Shown in pieces: positions 5,172 through 12,765 of a stretch of 13,769 nt of DNA. Numbering within the stretch: position 1 is the stretch's first letter; each line of letters opens with the position of its first letter. Location: positions 1 to 13,769 of the forward strand of contig CAJUGH010000052.1 of the NCBI GenBank assembly GCA_910586215.1, given 5' to 3'. This DNA is from an uncultured Acetatifactor sp. Lineage in GTDB: Bacteria > Bacillota > Clostridia > Lachnospirales > Lachnospiraceae. The position numbers were made by a program, and so were the translations under genes. The notes beneath the pieces were generated by a model, which saw only the letters and a program-made list of their open reading frames with translations, made no database searches and was not told the origin of the DNA.

Positions 5172-5279
5172 GCAAAAGTTCAGCCAGTGGAAAGCGCTAC
5201 AGGCGTAACTTTATAAATGGCGTGTGCTGAACTTTTCGCATAAAGGTTCAGCCATTAAATGGGCGTATGCTGAACTTTT
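5172..5279. repeat. alternating inverted repeats upstream of the ABC operon
   Basis: The 7-mer GTTCAGC occurs at 5178 and 5246, and its complement GCTGAAC at 5226 and 5269, in alternating orientation. The first pair extends to 11 bp (AAAAGTTCAGC 5174-5184 / GCTGAACTTTT 5226-5236), and GCTGAACTTTT returns at 5269-5279. The words GGCGTGTGCTGAAC and GGCGTATGCTGAAC are direct repeats. A weaker echo (AAAAGCGCAGCC) follows near 5303. These could be hairpins in a leader RNA or paired operator sites for the exporter genes. From 5280 to 5385 there is no gene; TTGACA at 5345 lacks a clear -10. Confidence 0.6.
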
Positions 5280-5385
5280 AACAGGGAAAGTGTAGCTGAC
5301 AGGAAAAGCGCAGCCGGCAAGTGGCGCAGGCAGGATGTTTGCTTTTGACACCTAAAATGGGATAGGTCATGGGAAAGGAATGCAT

Positions 5386-7377
5386 ATGAATAGAAAATGG
5401 AAAGATATAATCATAAATAAAAATAAAATATATGTGAAGAAGGATAAGGCCATGGCACAGGCCTTAAGGTTCCTGCATGGGCAGATGTACCAGTACCGGC
5501 CTTACAGTATGGTACTGCCAGTGCTGGCGTGTCTGTCAAGGGTGGTACAGTCCCTTTTACTGGTGCTGCTGCCTAAATTTGTTCTGGACAACCTGTGGGA
5601 GGTAGAGCGGATGGATGGCCGGTCTGCCCTGGGAATCGCAGCGCTGGGGATCGGGTTATCCGTGGCTGCCGTCCTGCATCTGGTGAGCCGCAATGAGATA
5701 GGAAAAGGTGCCCAGACACTGGTGTTCCGAAGGCTGAATTCCCTGTGGGAACGGAAGATGCTCCGGCTGGATTATGGGATACTCTGTTCCAGCAAGGGAA
5801 AGACCGGCGCGGAGAAAGCCAGGAAGGCGGTGGAAAGTCCCAACTGGGGAGTGGCAGTGCTCTGGGACAAAGAGACAGCCCTGCTGGAAGCTGTGGCAGG
5901 ATTGGCTGTGTACTGTGCCATTGTGGGGATGCTGCATCCCCTGGTACTGGCGTTCCTGGGGATGTTTTTCCTGGTGGAACTTGTATGGGGTGTCTGGATG
6001 GAGGACAGGAAGCAGGATCTGAAGGGAGAGAAGGCCAGGGCAGACAGGCGCCTGCACTATATGGCCTACGGCACCAGGGGAATGGAGGCAGCCAAGGATA
6101 TCCGCATCTTTTCCATGAAGGCCTTGCTGCGGCAGATTACCCGGGAGGTGATCCGGGACAAGAACAGGGTAGAGACAAAGATACAGGGATGGCAGTTTGC
6201 CCGGATGGGTATGACAGCCCTTCTAATCGCCCTTCGGGACGGAGCCGTGTACCTGTATCTGATTCACCGTTATGTACATGGACAAATGTCTATTGGGGAT
6301 TTCTCCTTCTATTTTGCCGCAGTCACGGGAGTAGGCATGTGCTTGACAACGCTGGCAGGGGCAGTCTCGGAATACAGGGAAGCCGCCCACTATGCCGGGG
6401 ACTTCTATGGGTTCCTGGGCCTGCCTGAAGCAGGAGAAGTGCGAGAAGGGGAATGGGAGATAGCAAAGGGAATGGCAAAGGGAGAAGCGGCAACAGAAGA
6501 AATGAAAGCAAGGGAAAAGGATGCAAGGGAACCGGCAGCAAGGCGGGAATCTAAGAAACAGGGGTATATTAGCACGCCGCCTGGCTTTACATGGAAAAAT
6601 GTCTCCTTTTCCTACCATGTGTGGGAGGATGGAAGAGAGAGGGAGATTCCTGTTTTCAAGGATTTCAACCTACAAATAGGGGCCGGGGAGCGGCTGGCTG
6701 TGGTGGGGGTCAACGGGGCTGGAAAGTCCACCCTGGTAAAACTGCTGTGTGGCCTGCTGCAGCCGGACCAGGGCAGTATCTGCATCAATGGTGTGGACAG
6801 CAGGACCATTTCCAGGCAGTATTATTACAGCCTGTTCTCAGCGGTATTCCAGCATTCCCGGCTGCTTCCAGTGAGTATTGCACAGAATGTAATGCTGAAT
6901 GTGCGAAAGGACCAGGATGATACAGTCATGTGGGACTGCCTGGAGAAGGCGGGGCTTCTGGAAAAGGTGAAATCCCTTCCCAGGGGAGAGCAGACCTGTC
7001 TGGTGAGACAGGTATCGGAGGAGGGCACAGACTTCTCCGGGGGACAGATGCAGCGCCTGCTGCTAGCCAGGGCCTTGTATAAGGATGCCCCGGTGCTGAT
7101 CCTGGACGAACCCACAGCGGCCCTGGATCCCCTGGCAGAGCGTGCCATCTATGAAAAATATAACAGTCTGACCCAGGGAAAGACCGCCCTCTTTATCTCC
7201 CACAGGCTGGCATCCACTAGGTTCTGTGACCGGATCCTGTTCCTGGAGCACGGCAGGATCGTGGAAAGCGGCAGTCACAAGGAACTGATGGCCCTGGGAG
7301 GAAAATATGCGGATATGTTCCAGGTGCAGAGTGCATATTATGCCGAAGGCAATGAGAAAGGAAAAGATAAGATATGA
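5386..7377 (+). CDS. ABC exporter half-transporter, permease + ATPase (subunit 1)
   Basis: This protein of about 663 residues has an N-terminal six-helix exporter membrane domain (roughly residues 38-325; clear hydrophobic runs near 45-65, 85-100, 170-205 and 275-325) and a C-terminal nucleotide-binding domain. ATPase motifs are complete: GVNGAGKST (Walker A, ~441-449), Q-loop in AVFQHSR (~488), FSGGQMQRL signature (~550), LILDEPTAALD with the catalytic Glu (~571-581) and the H-loop FISHRL (~603). Between domains lies a charged Glu/Lys/Ala/Arg linker (~350-395). ATG 5386 is 6 nt after AAGGA; ATG 5452 is an alternative, since the first 22 codons are AT- and Lys-rich. It overlaps the next gene by ATGA. 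Probably one half of a heterodimeric peptide or drug exporter; the substrate is unknown. Confidence 0.9.
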   Translation: MNRKWKDIIINKNKIYVKKDKAMAQALRFLHGQMYQYRPYSMVLPVLACLSRVVQSLLLVLLPKFVLDNLWEVERMDGRSALGIAALGIGLSVAAVLHLVSRNEIGKGAQTLVFRRLNSLWERKMLRLDYGILCSSKGKTGAEKARKAVESPNWGVAVLWDKETALLEAVAGLAVYCAIVGMLHPLVLAFLGMFFLVELVWGVWMEDRKQDLKGEKARADRRLHYMAYGTRGMEAAKDIRIFSMKALLRQITREVIRDKNRVETKIQGWQFARMGMTALLIALRDGAVYLYLIHRYVHGQMSIGDFSFYFAAVTGVGMCLTTLAGAVSEYREAAHYAGDFYGFLGLPEAGEVREGEWEIAKGMAKGEAATEEMKAREKDAREPAARRESKKQGYISTPPGFTWKNVSFSYHVWEDGREREIPVFKDFNLQIGAGERLAVVGVNGAGKSTLVKLLCGLLQPDQGSICINGVDSRTISRQYYYSLFSAVFQHSRLLPVSIAQNVMLNVRKDQDDTVMWDCLEKAGLLEKVKSLPRGEQTCLVRQVSEEGTDFSGGQMQRLLLARALYKDAPVLILDEPTAALDPLAERAIYEKYNSLTQGKTALFISHRLASTRFCDRILFLEHGRIVESGSHKELMALGGKYADMFQVQSAYYAEGNEKGKDKI

Positions 7378-9500
7378 AGAAAAATGGAAGGACACTGAGA
7401 CAGGATATAGCCATTGTCCGCAGAGGCATCCGGGAACTGGAAAGTCTCTTTTCCTGGGGGTGCAAAGAGAAAGAAGATGACAGTAAAGGCAATGTGGCAA
7501 ATGCCGGACAACATGACAATGAAGCAGAAGAACCCATGATAAACAGGGGGAAAGGTATCCTTCGGGGGCAGATGGCACATGTATTCAGGAGGAGTCTCCT
7601 TGTGGCAGCTCTTCCGCTTGTGACAGCGGCGGTGACAGCCGGCATCCTAAATGGACTGACAGAAGGATGGAACCAGGAGACATTGGTACAATACTGCCTG
7701 CTGGGGGTGGGGATACTGTTTGCCTGCACCATCTGGAAGAATTACGAGGACTGCCGGATAGAAGTGGGGTACCGGCGCCTCTTTGACTCCCATGAGATTA
7801 CCCTGACAGACAAGGCGTATACACTGCCTTATGAACTGCTGGAGAGGGAAGATACCAGGAGACTCAGGGATGAGATCTCCGGGAATATCCGCCTGTCCGG
7901 TGCCGGGATGGCCAGCCTGTACTGGGACATGGATGTGTTCTGGACGAATCTTGCGGCAGTGGTCATGGCCGCTGGTATTCTGGTATACCATGGATGGCAG
8001 ATGCTGGTGGGAGCGGCAGTTCGGTTTCCAGCAGCAGGAGCCAGTGCGATAGGAGGGACAGTGGGCCTGACGCTGGGTCTTGGGCTGCTGGTGATTCTGT
8101 GTATATTCCTATCCTGCCGGATGACTGGAAAACGATTTGATGCTACCTATGAAATCTTCTTACACGGCGCCAGGCACGCCAGGTATGGGGACTTCTACCA
8201 TATGGAGTACCTGCAGGATGAGGATGCAGCCATGGATGCCAGGATCTACTGCCAGGAGGAACTGGTGGTACAGGAGTGCCAGGCCAGATGCCATGAACAC
8301 CAGGCAAAAGCCAGGGAAAAGGACTGCAATGCCGTGAGCCGGTATGACGGCATCAAACTGGGGACTTCCTGTGTCTGCGGCAGTATGGTCTATCTTCTGG
8401 TGGGATACCAGGCGGGCAGGGGATGGATCGGATGTGGAAGTATTGTGATGCTATACGCGGCAGTGACATGGATGCTGGAGTCTGCGGCCAGGATGGCAGA
8501 GATCATCACAGACCTGCGGAACAACAATGAACACCTGCTGCGCTATTTCCGGTTCCTGGATCTGCCTGGGGAGCAGGAGATAGAGCGGAAGATGAATGGA
8601 AAAGAAGATGTAGATAGGGAGGAAGGTATAGGCAGGAAGGAAGGGGAAGACGGGAAGGAAGATATAGGCAGGAAGGAGAAGCCAGACAGAAAGAAAGGGG
8701 CAGGTGGAAAGGAAAAGGAAGCTATGCCGGGTAGCAAACTAGATGTGGAGATCCGGGACGTAAGCTTCCAGTATCCTGGCAGTTCTGCGTATGCCCTGGA
8801 GCATGTGCACATGCATATCAGGACAGGGGAGAAGATTGCCATTGTAGGAGAGAATGGCTCCGGCAAGACCACCCTGGTCAAACTGCTGTGCAGGCTATAC
8901 CGTCCAGGGACAGGTACCATCCTGTTAAACGGCAGGGATATCTGGAACTATCCTTACAAGGCATACATGGGGCAGATTTCCGCGGTATTCCAGGACTATG
9001 CCCTGTTTGCTTTTACTGTGGCAGAGAACGTAGCCGGATCCCGGAACTATAGGGAGGAACAGGTTCGCATGGCTCTTGGGAAAGCAGGCCTCCTTAAGAA
9101 AGTGGAACAATATCCGGAAGGAATCCGGCAGCACCTGTTCCATGGTTTTGATCCGGAAGGGCCGGAACTGTCCGGTGGGGAGGCGCAGAAACTGGCAATT
9201 GCCAGGGCGGCTTATAAGGAAGCACAGATCATGATCCTGGACGAACCCACTGCCGCCCTGGATCCTTATGCAGAATATGAGATCTATAAGAATTTTGTAC
9301 AGCTGATGGAGGACAGGACAGTGATCTTCATCAGCCACCGGCTTTCTTCCTGCAGGATGTGTGACCGGATCCTGGTCATGCACCAGGGACAAGTGGTACA
9401 ATGCGGAACCCATGAGGAACTGCTGGCCCGGGAAGGGGGAAAATACCGTGAACTGTGGGATGCCCAGGCCCGGTATTATGTGGGGGAAGCAGGCCATTAA
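7374..9500 (+). CDS. ABC exporter half-transporter, permease + ATPase (subunit 2)
   Basis: This 708-residue partner of the preceding gene starts at the ATGA overlap. A ~65-residue charged N-terminal extension precedes the membrane domain (hydrophobic runs near 74-95, 106-120, 190-212, 225-248, 333-346 and 352-370). The nucleotide-binding domain has GENGSGKTT (491-499), AVFQDYALF (537-545), LSGGEAQKL (599-607), MILDEPTAALD (620-630) and FISHRLSS (652-659). With subunit 1, both composite ATP sites look catalytically intact, unlike many heterodimers with one degenerate site. Residues ~400-452 form a linker of Gly/Lys/Glu/Asp/Arg, encoded by AG-rich DNA with the word TATAGGCAGGAAGGA twice (8627 and 8665), which suggests growth by slippage. 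No substrate peptide or regulator gene is adjacent. Confidence 0.9.
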   Translation: MKKNGRTLRQDIAIVRRGIRELESLFSWGCKEKEDDSKGNVANAGQHDNEAEEPMINRGKGILRGQMAHVFRRSLLVAALPLVTAAVTAGILNGLTEGWNQETLVQYCLLGVGILFACTIWKNYEDCRIEVGYRRLFDSHEITLTDKAYTLPYELLEREDTRRLRDEISGNIRLSGAGMASLYWDMDVFWTNLAAVVMAAGILVYHGWQMLVGAAVRFPAAGASAIGGTVGLTLGLGLLVILCIFLSCRMTGKRFDATYEIFLHGARHARYGDFYHMEYLQDEDAAMDARIYCQEELVVQECQARCHEHQAKAREKDCNAVSRYDGIKLGTSCVCGSMVYLLVGYQAGRGWIGCGSIVMLYAAVTWMLESAARMAEIITDLRNNNEHLLRYFRFLDLPGEQEIERKMNGKEDVDREEGIGRKEGEDGKEDIGRKEKPDRKKGAGGKEKEAMPGSKLDVEIRDVSFQYPGSSAYALEHVHMHIRTGEKIAIVGENGSGKTTLVKLLCRLYRPGTGTILLNGRDIWNYPYKAYMGQISAVFQDYALFAFTVAENVAGSRNYREEQVRMALGKAGLLKKVEQYPEGIRQHLFHGFDPEGPELSGGEAQKLAIARAAYKEAQIMILDEPTAALDPYAEYEIYKNFVQLMEDRTVIFISHRLSSCRMCDRILVMHQGQVVQCGTHEELLAREGGKYRELWDAQARYYVGEAGH

Positions 9501-9509
9501 AAAAGCAGG

Positions 9510-9534
9510 GAAGTGGAAGTTGACTTTTCACTTC
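9510..9534 (+). terminator. hairpin terminator candidate after the ABC operon
   Basis: GAAGTGGAAG pairs with TTTTCACTTC (two G-U pairs), a 10-bp stem starting 10 nt after the stop codon. The tail ACTTTCG is only weakly T-rich. Confidence 0.5.
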
Positions 9535-9562
9535 ACTTTCGAAAAAAGAGAAAGGGTTTTCC

Positions 9563-9592
9563 TTGACAGCCTGGAAAGGGGTGGGGTATAAT
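9563..9592 (+). promoter_or_regulatory. consensus promoter of tRNA-Pro
   Basis: TTGACA (9563-9568), 18-nt spacer, TATAAT (9587-9592): both hexamers perfect. The start is expected near 9599, about 50 nt before the tRNA. Confidence 0.85.
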
Positions 9593-9598
9593 ACATAA

Positions 9599-9643
9599 GG
9601 TACGGCAGTTGCTACAGAGTTTTCCTGGAACCGCTGCCGTATC
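9599..9643 (+). other. hairpin in the tRNA-Pro 5' leader
   Basis: TACGGCAG (9601-9608) pairs with CTGCCGTA (9634-9641), extendable to 10 bp with GG/TC at the base. It covers almost the whole transcribed leader and ends 4 nt before the mature tRNA, where RNase P would cut. Confidence 0.5.
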
Positions 9644-9647
9644 ACAT

Positions 9648-9722
9648 CGGGGTGTGGCTCAGCTTGGCTAGAGCGCCTGGTTTGGGACCAGGAGGTCGCA
9701 GGTTCGAATCCTGTCACCCCGA
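9648..9722 (+). tRNA. tRNA-Pro(TGG)
   Basis: A complete cloverleaf. Acceptor CGGGGTG (9648-9654) pairs with CACCCCG (9715-9721), discriminator A at 9722. The D arm is GCTC..GAGC. Anticodon arm CCTGG / TTTGGGA / CCAGG gives anticodon TGG. The T arm is GCAGG / TTCGAAT / CCTGT. CCA is not encoded. A T6 run follows at 9723. The accessory region starts right after it, as is common for islands at tRNA genes. Confidence 0.97.
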
Positions 9723-9760
9723 TTTTTTATTGCTACGAGCCGGGCGTGGCCAGTGGCGGA

Positions 9761-9798
9761 AAAAGCTGTGGGGAGCTTGCTCACCGACAGCTTTTTTT
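9761..9798 (+). terminator. intrinsic terminator downstream of tRNA-Pro
   Basis: AAAAGCTGT (9761-9769) pairs with ACAGCTTTT (9787-9795), with an inner GGGGAG-CTTG-CTCACC stem and seven T at the end. The A run on the 5' side would let it work on the opposite strand too. Confidence 0.75.
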
Positions 9799-10040
9799 GC
9801 CATCGGACACATGCGGCGACAGCCGCAGGTTTTTCGAGCTGTACCCGGCGGCAAGCCAGTGTTTCTGGCTCATTACTCGTGTATTCTGTACATTTTAATC
9901 TGTCTTTTTGTCGAACACATACCGTGAAGACGCAGGAAAAGTATTTGTGCGGCGGCTGTGCGCCCTTGATTACTCCGTCCGAACTCCCGCAGCGCTCCAC
10001 TGACACTCCACTTGTCCAGCAGCAGGTGGAACAACAAGAA
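9799..10040. other. non-coding island boundary, conjugative-element-like debris
   Basis: No gene with a credible start is seen in this stretch. An open frame runs from 9753 through it into aadE without a stop, but the reading resembles no protein up to about codon 95 (near 10040). The sequence style (GC-rich, with phrases similar to the non-coding ends of Tn1549-type conjugative elements) suggests integrated-element remnants. That recognition is from memory and weak. Confidence 0.35.
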
Positions 10041-10151
10041 GTTAAAATTGTATTTCCAATTTCTGTGCAGGCACATCATTCGTTTGCGGACGGATTGCAT
10101 ATTGGACAGTTTGTAGAGTTGTTGCAAAAACAAAAGCAGGAGGTATATACT
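10041..10151 (+). pseudogene. 3' fragment of a chloramphenicol acetyltransferase gene
   Basis: Only the C-terminal end is left, about 37 codons starting VKIVFPISVQAHHSFADG and continuing LHIGQFVELLQ. The HHxxxDG motif is the catalytic histidine motif of type A chloramphenicol acetyltransferases, and the flanking V-P-x-S-x-Q and the xxFxxxLQ tail fit the end of that family. The rest of the enzyme (about 170 residues) is missing upstream, so no activity is expected. The frame has no stop of its own and passes straight into the aadE ATG at 10152, so the cat stop has been lost or the two were joined by recombination. Confidence 0.7.
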
Positions 10152-11006
10152 ATGCGGACACAGGAAGAAATGATAGATTTAGTATTAAGCATTGCAAAAG
10201 AGGACGAACGCATCCGTGCAGTAACTATGGGTGGTTCCAGAGCAAATGTAGACTGCCCTATGGATGTGTATCAGGATTTTGACATTGCGTTCTATGTGGA
10301 TGACATCACGCCATTTTGGGATAATGTGGAATGGATCAAAGAAAAGTTCGGGACGCCATCCCTGATGCAAAAGCCTGAAAGCATGGAATTGATACCTCCG
10401 GATAATGACGGCAATTATTTTTATCTGATGATTTTTTCGGACGGAAGCAGAATTGATTTAAATGTCACGCCCGAGAAATATGTTGATGACGGCGAGCCAA
10501 TGCTGCTATTACTGGATAAAGATAGAACATTTCCCAATATACAGATTGCAGAGGATTTTTGGTATGTAAAAAAACCATCTGCCCATATTTTTGCAGATTG
10601 CTGCAATGAATTCCACTGGTGCTTGAACAATGTAGCAAAGGGAATCGCCAGAGATGAACTGTCCTATGCAATGGAAATGATGAATCATCATGTCAGAGAT
10701 ATGCTTATTCTTATGCTGGATTGGTATGTGGGCACAAATTATGACTTTAAGGTTTCCTCGGGGAAATGCGGCAAATATTTAAAAAAATATTTACCGGAAA
10801 ATATATATAAAAGGTTTAAGGCCACATATTCCGATGCAGATTACGGCAATATGTGGAAGGCGGCATTTGATATGCTTTACCTGTTTGGTGATGTGGCAAG
10901 AATCGTTGCCGCAAAATTGAAGTTTACATATGATGAATCAGAAGAAAAAGGTATAGAGATCTATATGAAACAGGTAAAAGATGATTTACTGAAATATAAT
11001 ATTTAA
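10152..11006 (+). CDS. aadE: aminoglycoside 6-adenylyltransferase, ANT(6)/AadE-like
   Basis: This 284-residue enzyme is predicted to transfer AMP from ATP to position 6 of streptomycin, giving streptomycin resistance. The nucleotidyltransferase core is intact: GGSRAN at 27-32, the metal-binding pair D42 and D44 in QDFDIAF, and D102 in RIDLNVTP. MQKPESMELIPP (72-83), KPSAH and DCCNEFHW follow the ANT(6) pattern. It is slightly shorter than the ~302 residues of ANT(6)-Ia. ATG 10152 is 8 nt after GGAGG. The gene is AT-richer than the chromosomal part, consistent with acquisition. It lies between a cat fragment and another gene tail. The family call is firm; the exact subtype and whether it confers resistance are not. 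Confidence 0.88.
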   Translation: MRTQEEMIDLVLSIAKEDERIRAVTMGGSRANVDCPMDVYQDFDIAFYVDDITPFWDNVEWIKEKFGTPSLMQKPESMELIPPDNDGNYFYLMIFSDGSRIDLNVTPEKYVDDGEPMLLLLDKDRTFPNIQIAEDFWYVKKPSAHIFADCCNEFHWCLNNVAKGIARDELSYAMEMMNHHVRDMLILMLDWYVGTNYDFKVSSGKCGKYLKKYLPENIYKRFKATYSDADYGNMWKAAFDMLYLFGDVARIVAAKLKFTYDESEEKGIEIYMKQVKDDLLKYNI

Positions 11007-11135
11007 AAGCATGTAAATAACGTTGTAGGAACCGTAAGCCGTTTTGAAACCAGAAAAGAAATTCCTTCTATAGAAAACGAGGTGTACAGAAAAGGGGTGC
11101 TTTTGTATGACGCAGGGGATTACGAAGCAGCATGA
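11007..11135 (+). pseudogene. orphan 3' gene tail, possibly a nucleotidyltransferase C-terminus
   Basis: An open frame of 42 codons without a start runs from just after the aadE stop to TGA 11133-11135. It reads like a protein end (IPSIENEVYRKGVLLYD near its C-terminus). The GVLLYD ending resembles small MNT-type nucleotidyltransferases, but this is a weak match. No start codon with a ribosome binding site is present, so I treat it as a remnant joined to aadE by recombination. Confidence 0.35.
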
Positions 11136-11177
11136 AAATAAAATGAAGCTGTAACAGAGATTGGAAGGAGGTTGGCA

Positions 11178-11333
11178 ATGGAGGTTCTTATCTTTCCAAC
11201 GGAAGAACAAGAGCCGGAAGAGGTGGATATTGCATCGGTAGTACAGTCATTGATTGGAGCAATTCCTGCTACGGATTTGTCATTGGCGGAAATGCAGGAG
11301 GAAAGGCGGCACAAATATGAAACTGCTGATTGA
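11178..11333 (+). CDS. small antitoxin of a PIN-type toxin-antitoxin pair
   Basis: This 51-residue protein has a strong ribosome binding site (GGAAGGAGG, 7-8 nt before ATG 11178). It is acidic in the first half; the second half (TDLSLAEMQEERRHKYE) looks like the toxin-binding helix of small antitoxins paired with PIN ribonucleases. Its end overlaps the toxin start (ATG 11317) by 17 bases, as usual for such operons. The antitoxin is complete while its toxin is cut short, so it is probably an orphan antitoxin. It might still neutralise related toxins encoded elsewhere. Confidence 0.65.
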   Translation: MEVLIFPTEEQEPEEVDIASVVQSLIGAIPATDLSLAEMQEERRHKYETAD

Positions 11334-11403
11334 CACGAATATTGTTTTGGATGTCCTTTTGCAACGCGGGTCATTTTGCCGGGAGGTAGGAGAGAAGCGA
11401 TGA
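11317..11403 (+). pseudogene. truncated PIN-domain (VapC-like) toxin
   Basis: The first ~22 codons are the N-terminus of a PIN ribonuclease: MKLLIDTNIVLDVLLQR, with the first catalytic Asp (D6) in the DTN motif. The frame then leaves the family and stops at TGA 11401-11403 after 28 codons. A full toxin would be ~130 residues with three more acidic active-site residues, so this is inactive. The break lies close to 11375-11399, where the acetyltransferase gene and its ribosome binding site begin. Confidence 0.75.
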
Positions 11404-11972
11404 CGCATAAGGGAACTGTATATCTGGAAACACCGCGTCTGACATTGCGGCGATTCCAAAAAGAAGACCTGGAACAGATTTATTATAATTGCTGGAGTGA
11501 TACAGAGGTCTGGAAATGGACAAATTATGCGCCGATGAGTTGTATTGCGGATGTGATAACCAATGCAAATATGTTTACCAATAACTGGCTGAACGCATAT
11601 GAAAAGAATAACCGTTATAGTTGGGCAATTCAGTTAAAGGAGACTGGTGAAGTGATCGGACGGTATTCTGGAATGCATCCGGACGATGAACTGTGCCAGG
11701 TGGAATTAGCCTGTGAGATCGGGCGGAAATGGTGGAATCAGGGCCTTATGACGGAAGCCACCAAAAGGGTTATCGAATTTTTCTTTCGAGAAGTCGGAAT
11801 GAAGCGAATCTATGCAGATCACGCAAAGGAGAATCCGGCTTCCGGGAAAATGCAGGAAAAGGCCGGCATGAAGTGGGAAGGGACATTGCGGCAGGGCGGT
11901 AAGTGCAATAATGGAATATATGATAAAGTAATGTATGCAATATTGGCTAGAGATTATTTTCATGAGGATTAA
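11400..11972 (+). CDS. GNAT N-acetyltransferase, RimJ/RimL type
   Basis: This 190-residue acetyl-CoA-dependent acetyltransferase opens with the typical LETPRLTLRRF (residues 9-19). It has the acetyl-CoA pyrophosphate-binding segment EIGRKWWNQGLMTEA at 106-120, and NPASGKMQEKAGM (145-157) near the active-site helix, followed by an EG repeat. ATG 11400 with GGAG 7 nt upstream is preferred over the upstream start at 11376, whose extra residues do not fit the family. The start overlaps the stop of the broken toxin frame. The substrate could be a ribosomal protein N-terminus, a small molecule or an antibiotic; sequence does not decide. Confidence 0.85.
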   Translation: MTHKGTVYLETPRLTLRRFQKEDLEQIYYNCWSDTEVWKWTNYAPMSCIADVITNANMFTNNWLNAYEKNNRYSWAIQLKETGEVIGRYSGMHPDDELCQVELACEIGRKWWNQGLMTEATKRVIEFFFREVGMKRIYADHAKENPASGKMQEKAGMKWEGTLRQGGKCNNGIYDKVMYAILARDYFHED

Positions 11973-12006
11973 GGAAAATGATACTTTTGTGGGGCGCGAG
12001 ACTGAA

Positions 12007-12603
12007 ATGGTGTTTGATAATTTTGAATATATAAAAACTGAGACACTTAGCGGAGATATCCGGACAGATGTAAAAAACATGCTTTTGGCTAATGGAAAAT
12101 ACAATACATATATTCATGTAGCAAATGTCGCTGAAAGAAATGCACTTATCGCTGAGACATATGATTTAGATCGCGATAAATGTATTATCGCAGGGTTTTT
12201 GCACGATATAAGCGCAGTGATTAGGCCGGAGGATATGCTGAAATATGCAAGTGAAAATTGTTGGGATATTTGCGAGGCTGAGAAAAAATATCCCTTCTTA
12301 CTCCATCAGCGTTTATCTAAAATATGTGCTGCTGATTATTACAATATATCGGATGAACAGATATTATCGGCTATAGAATGCCATGCCACATTAAAAAAAT
12401 GTCCTTCCAAATATGAAATGGCGCTGTTTATTGCAGACAAGCTTGCATGGGATAAAAGCGGCAAGCCGCCTTTTTATGAGGAAGTCAATGGGGCACTTGA
12501 TATATCACTGGAAGCGGCATGTTACAAATATATGGTTGATAATGATATGATTCTGTGCCCCCATGACAGCTGGATAGCGGCATATGAACAATTAAAAAAT
12601 TGA
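12007..12603 (+). CDS. HD-domain phosphohydrolase, YqeK-like
   Basis: This protein of about 198 residues resembles YqeK-type HD hydrolases, which cleave Ap4A symmetrically. Metal ligands in order: H37 (YIHVANV), H66-D67 (GFLHDIS), H126 (IECHAT) and D144 (ADKLAWD). The spacing follows YqeK (B. subtilis ~186 residues). Start is uncertain: ATG 12007 suits the family, with only a weak GGGGCGCGAG upstream. ATG 11962 would overlap the acetyltransferase end and add 15 residues. YqeK normally sits beside nadD and yqeL, so its place in an AT-rich resistance island means it is an extra, acquired copy. Substrate is not certain. Confidence 0.8.
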   Translation: MVFDNFEYIKTETLSGDIRTDVKNMLLANGKYNTYIHVANVAERNALIAETYDLDRDKCIIAGFLHDISAVIRPEDMLKYASENCWDICEAEKKYPFLLHQRLSKICAADYYNISDEQILSAIECHATLKKCPSKYEMALFIADKLAWDKSGKPPFYEEVNGALDISLEAACYKYMVDNDMILCPHDSWIAAYEQLKN

Positions 12604-12710
12604 AATGAAGAAACCGGCTTCAGCGAGCGGAGTAGCGAAACACCCCCTGGATGGGAATGGAGGCCCATGCCGGAATGAGCATCAAGCCCGACCCAGGAGC
12701 CTTCGGAGAA

Positions 12711-12763
12711 CGCAACGCACCGATTTATCGGTGTATAGTTGCGACCTCACCCGGAGGCGAGGG
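12711..12763. other. oriT-like nested inverted repeats
   Basis: CACCGA-TTTA-TCGGTG (12718-12733) is nested within CGCAAC (12711-12716) and GTTGCG (12738-12743), and is followed by CCTCACC-CGGA-GGCGAGG (12745-12762). On the minus strand these come directly after the DUF3847 remnant, where Tn1549-like elements would have their relaxase gene, so an origin of transfer is plausible. No relaxase is left in the window. The DNA from 12604 to 12710 shows no gene. Confidence 0.4.
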
Positions 12764-12765
12764 TT

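Noticed and set aside
5031..5216. 61-codon open frame
   Set aside because: It spans the end of MITE copy 3, a terminator and repeats; no plausible start signal.
5172..5279. CRISPR array
   Set aside because: The repeats alternate in orientation and are too short and irregular; no cas genes are near.
5345..5373. Promoter for the ABC operon at TTGACA 5345
   Set aside because: No acceptable -10 hexamer at 16-18 nt spacing.
9648..9722. Attachment-site duplication of the tRNA-Pro 3' end
   Set aside because: No second copy of the T-arm/acceptor sequence is found later in the window.
9753..10151. In-frame 133-codon N-terminal extension of aadE
   Set aside because: The ANT(6) family starts at 10152, which has its own GGAGG. 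The upstream frame crosses a terminator and non-coding DNA before the cat fragment.
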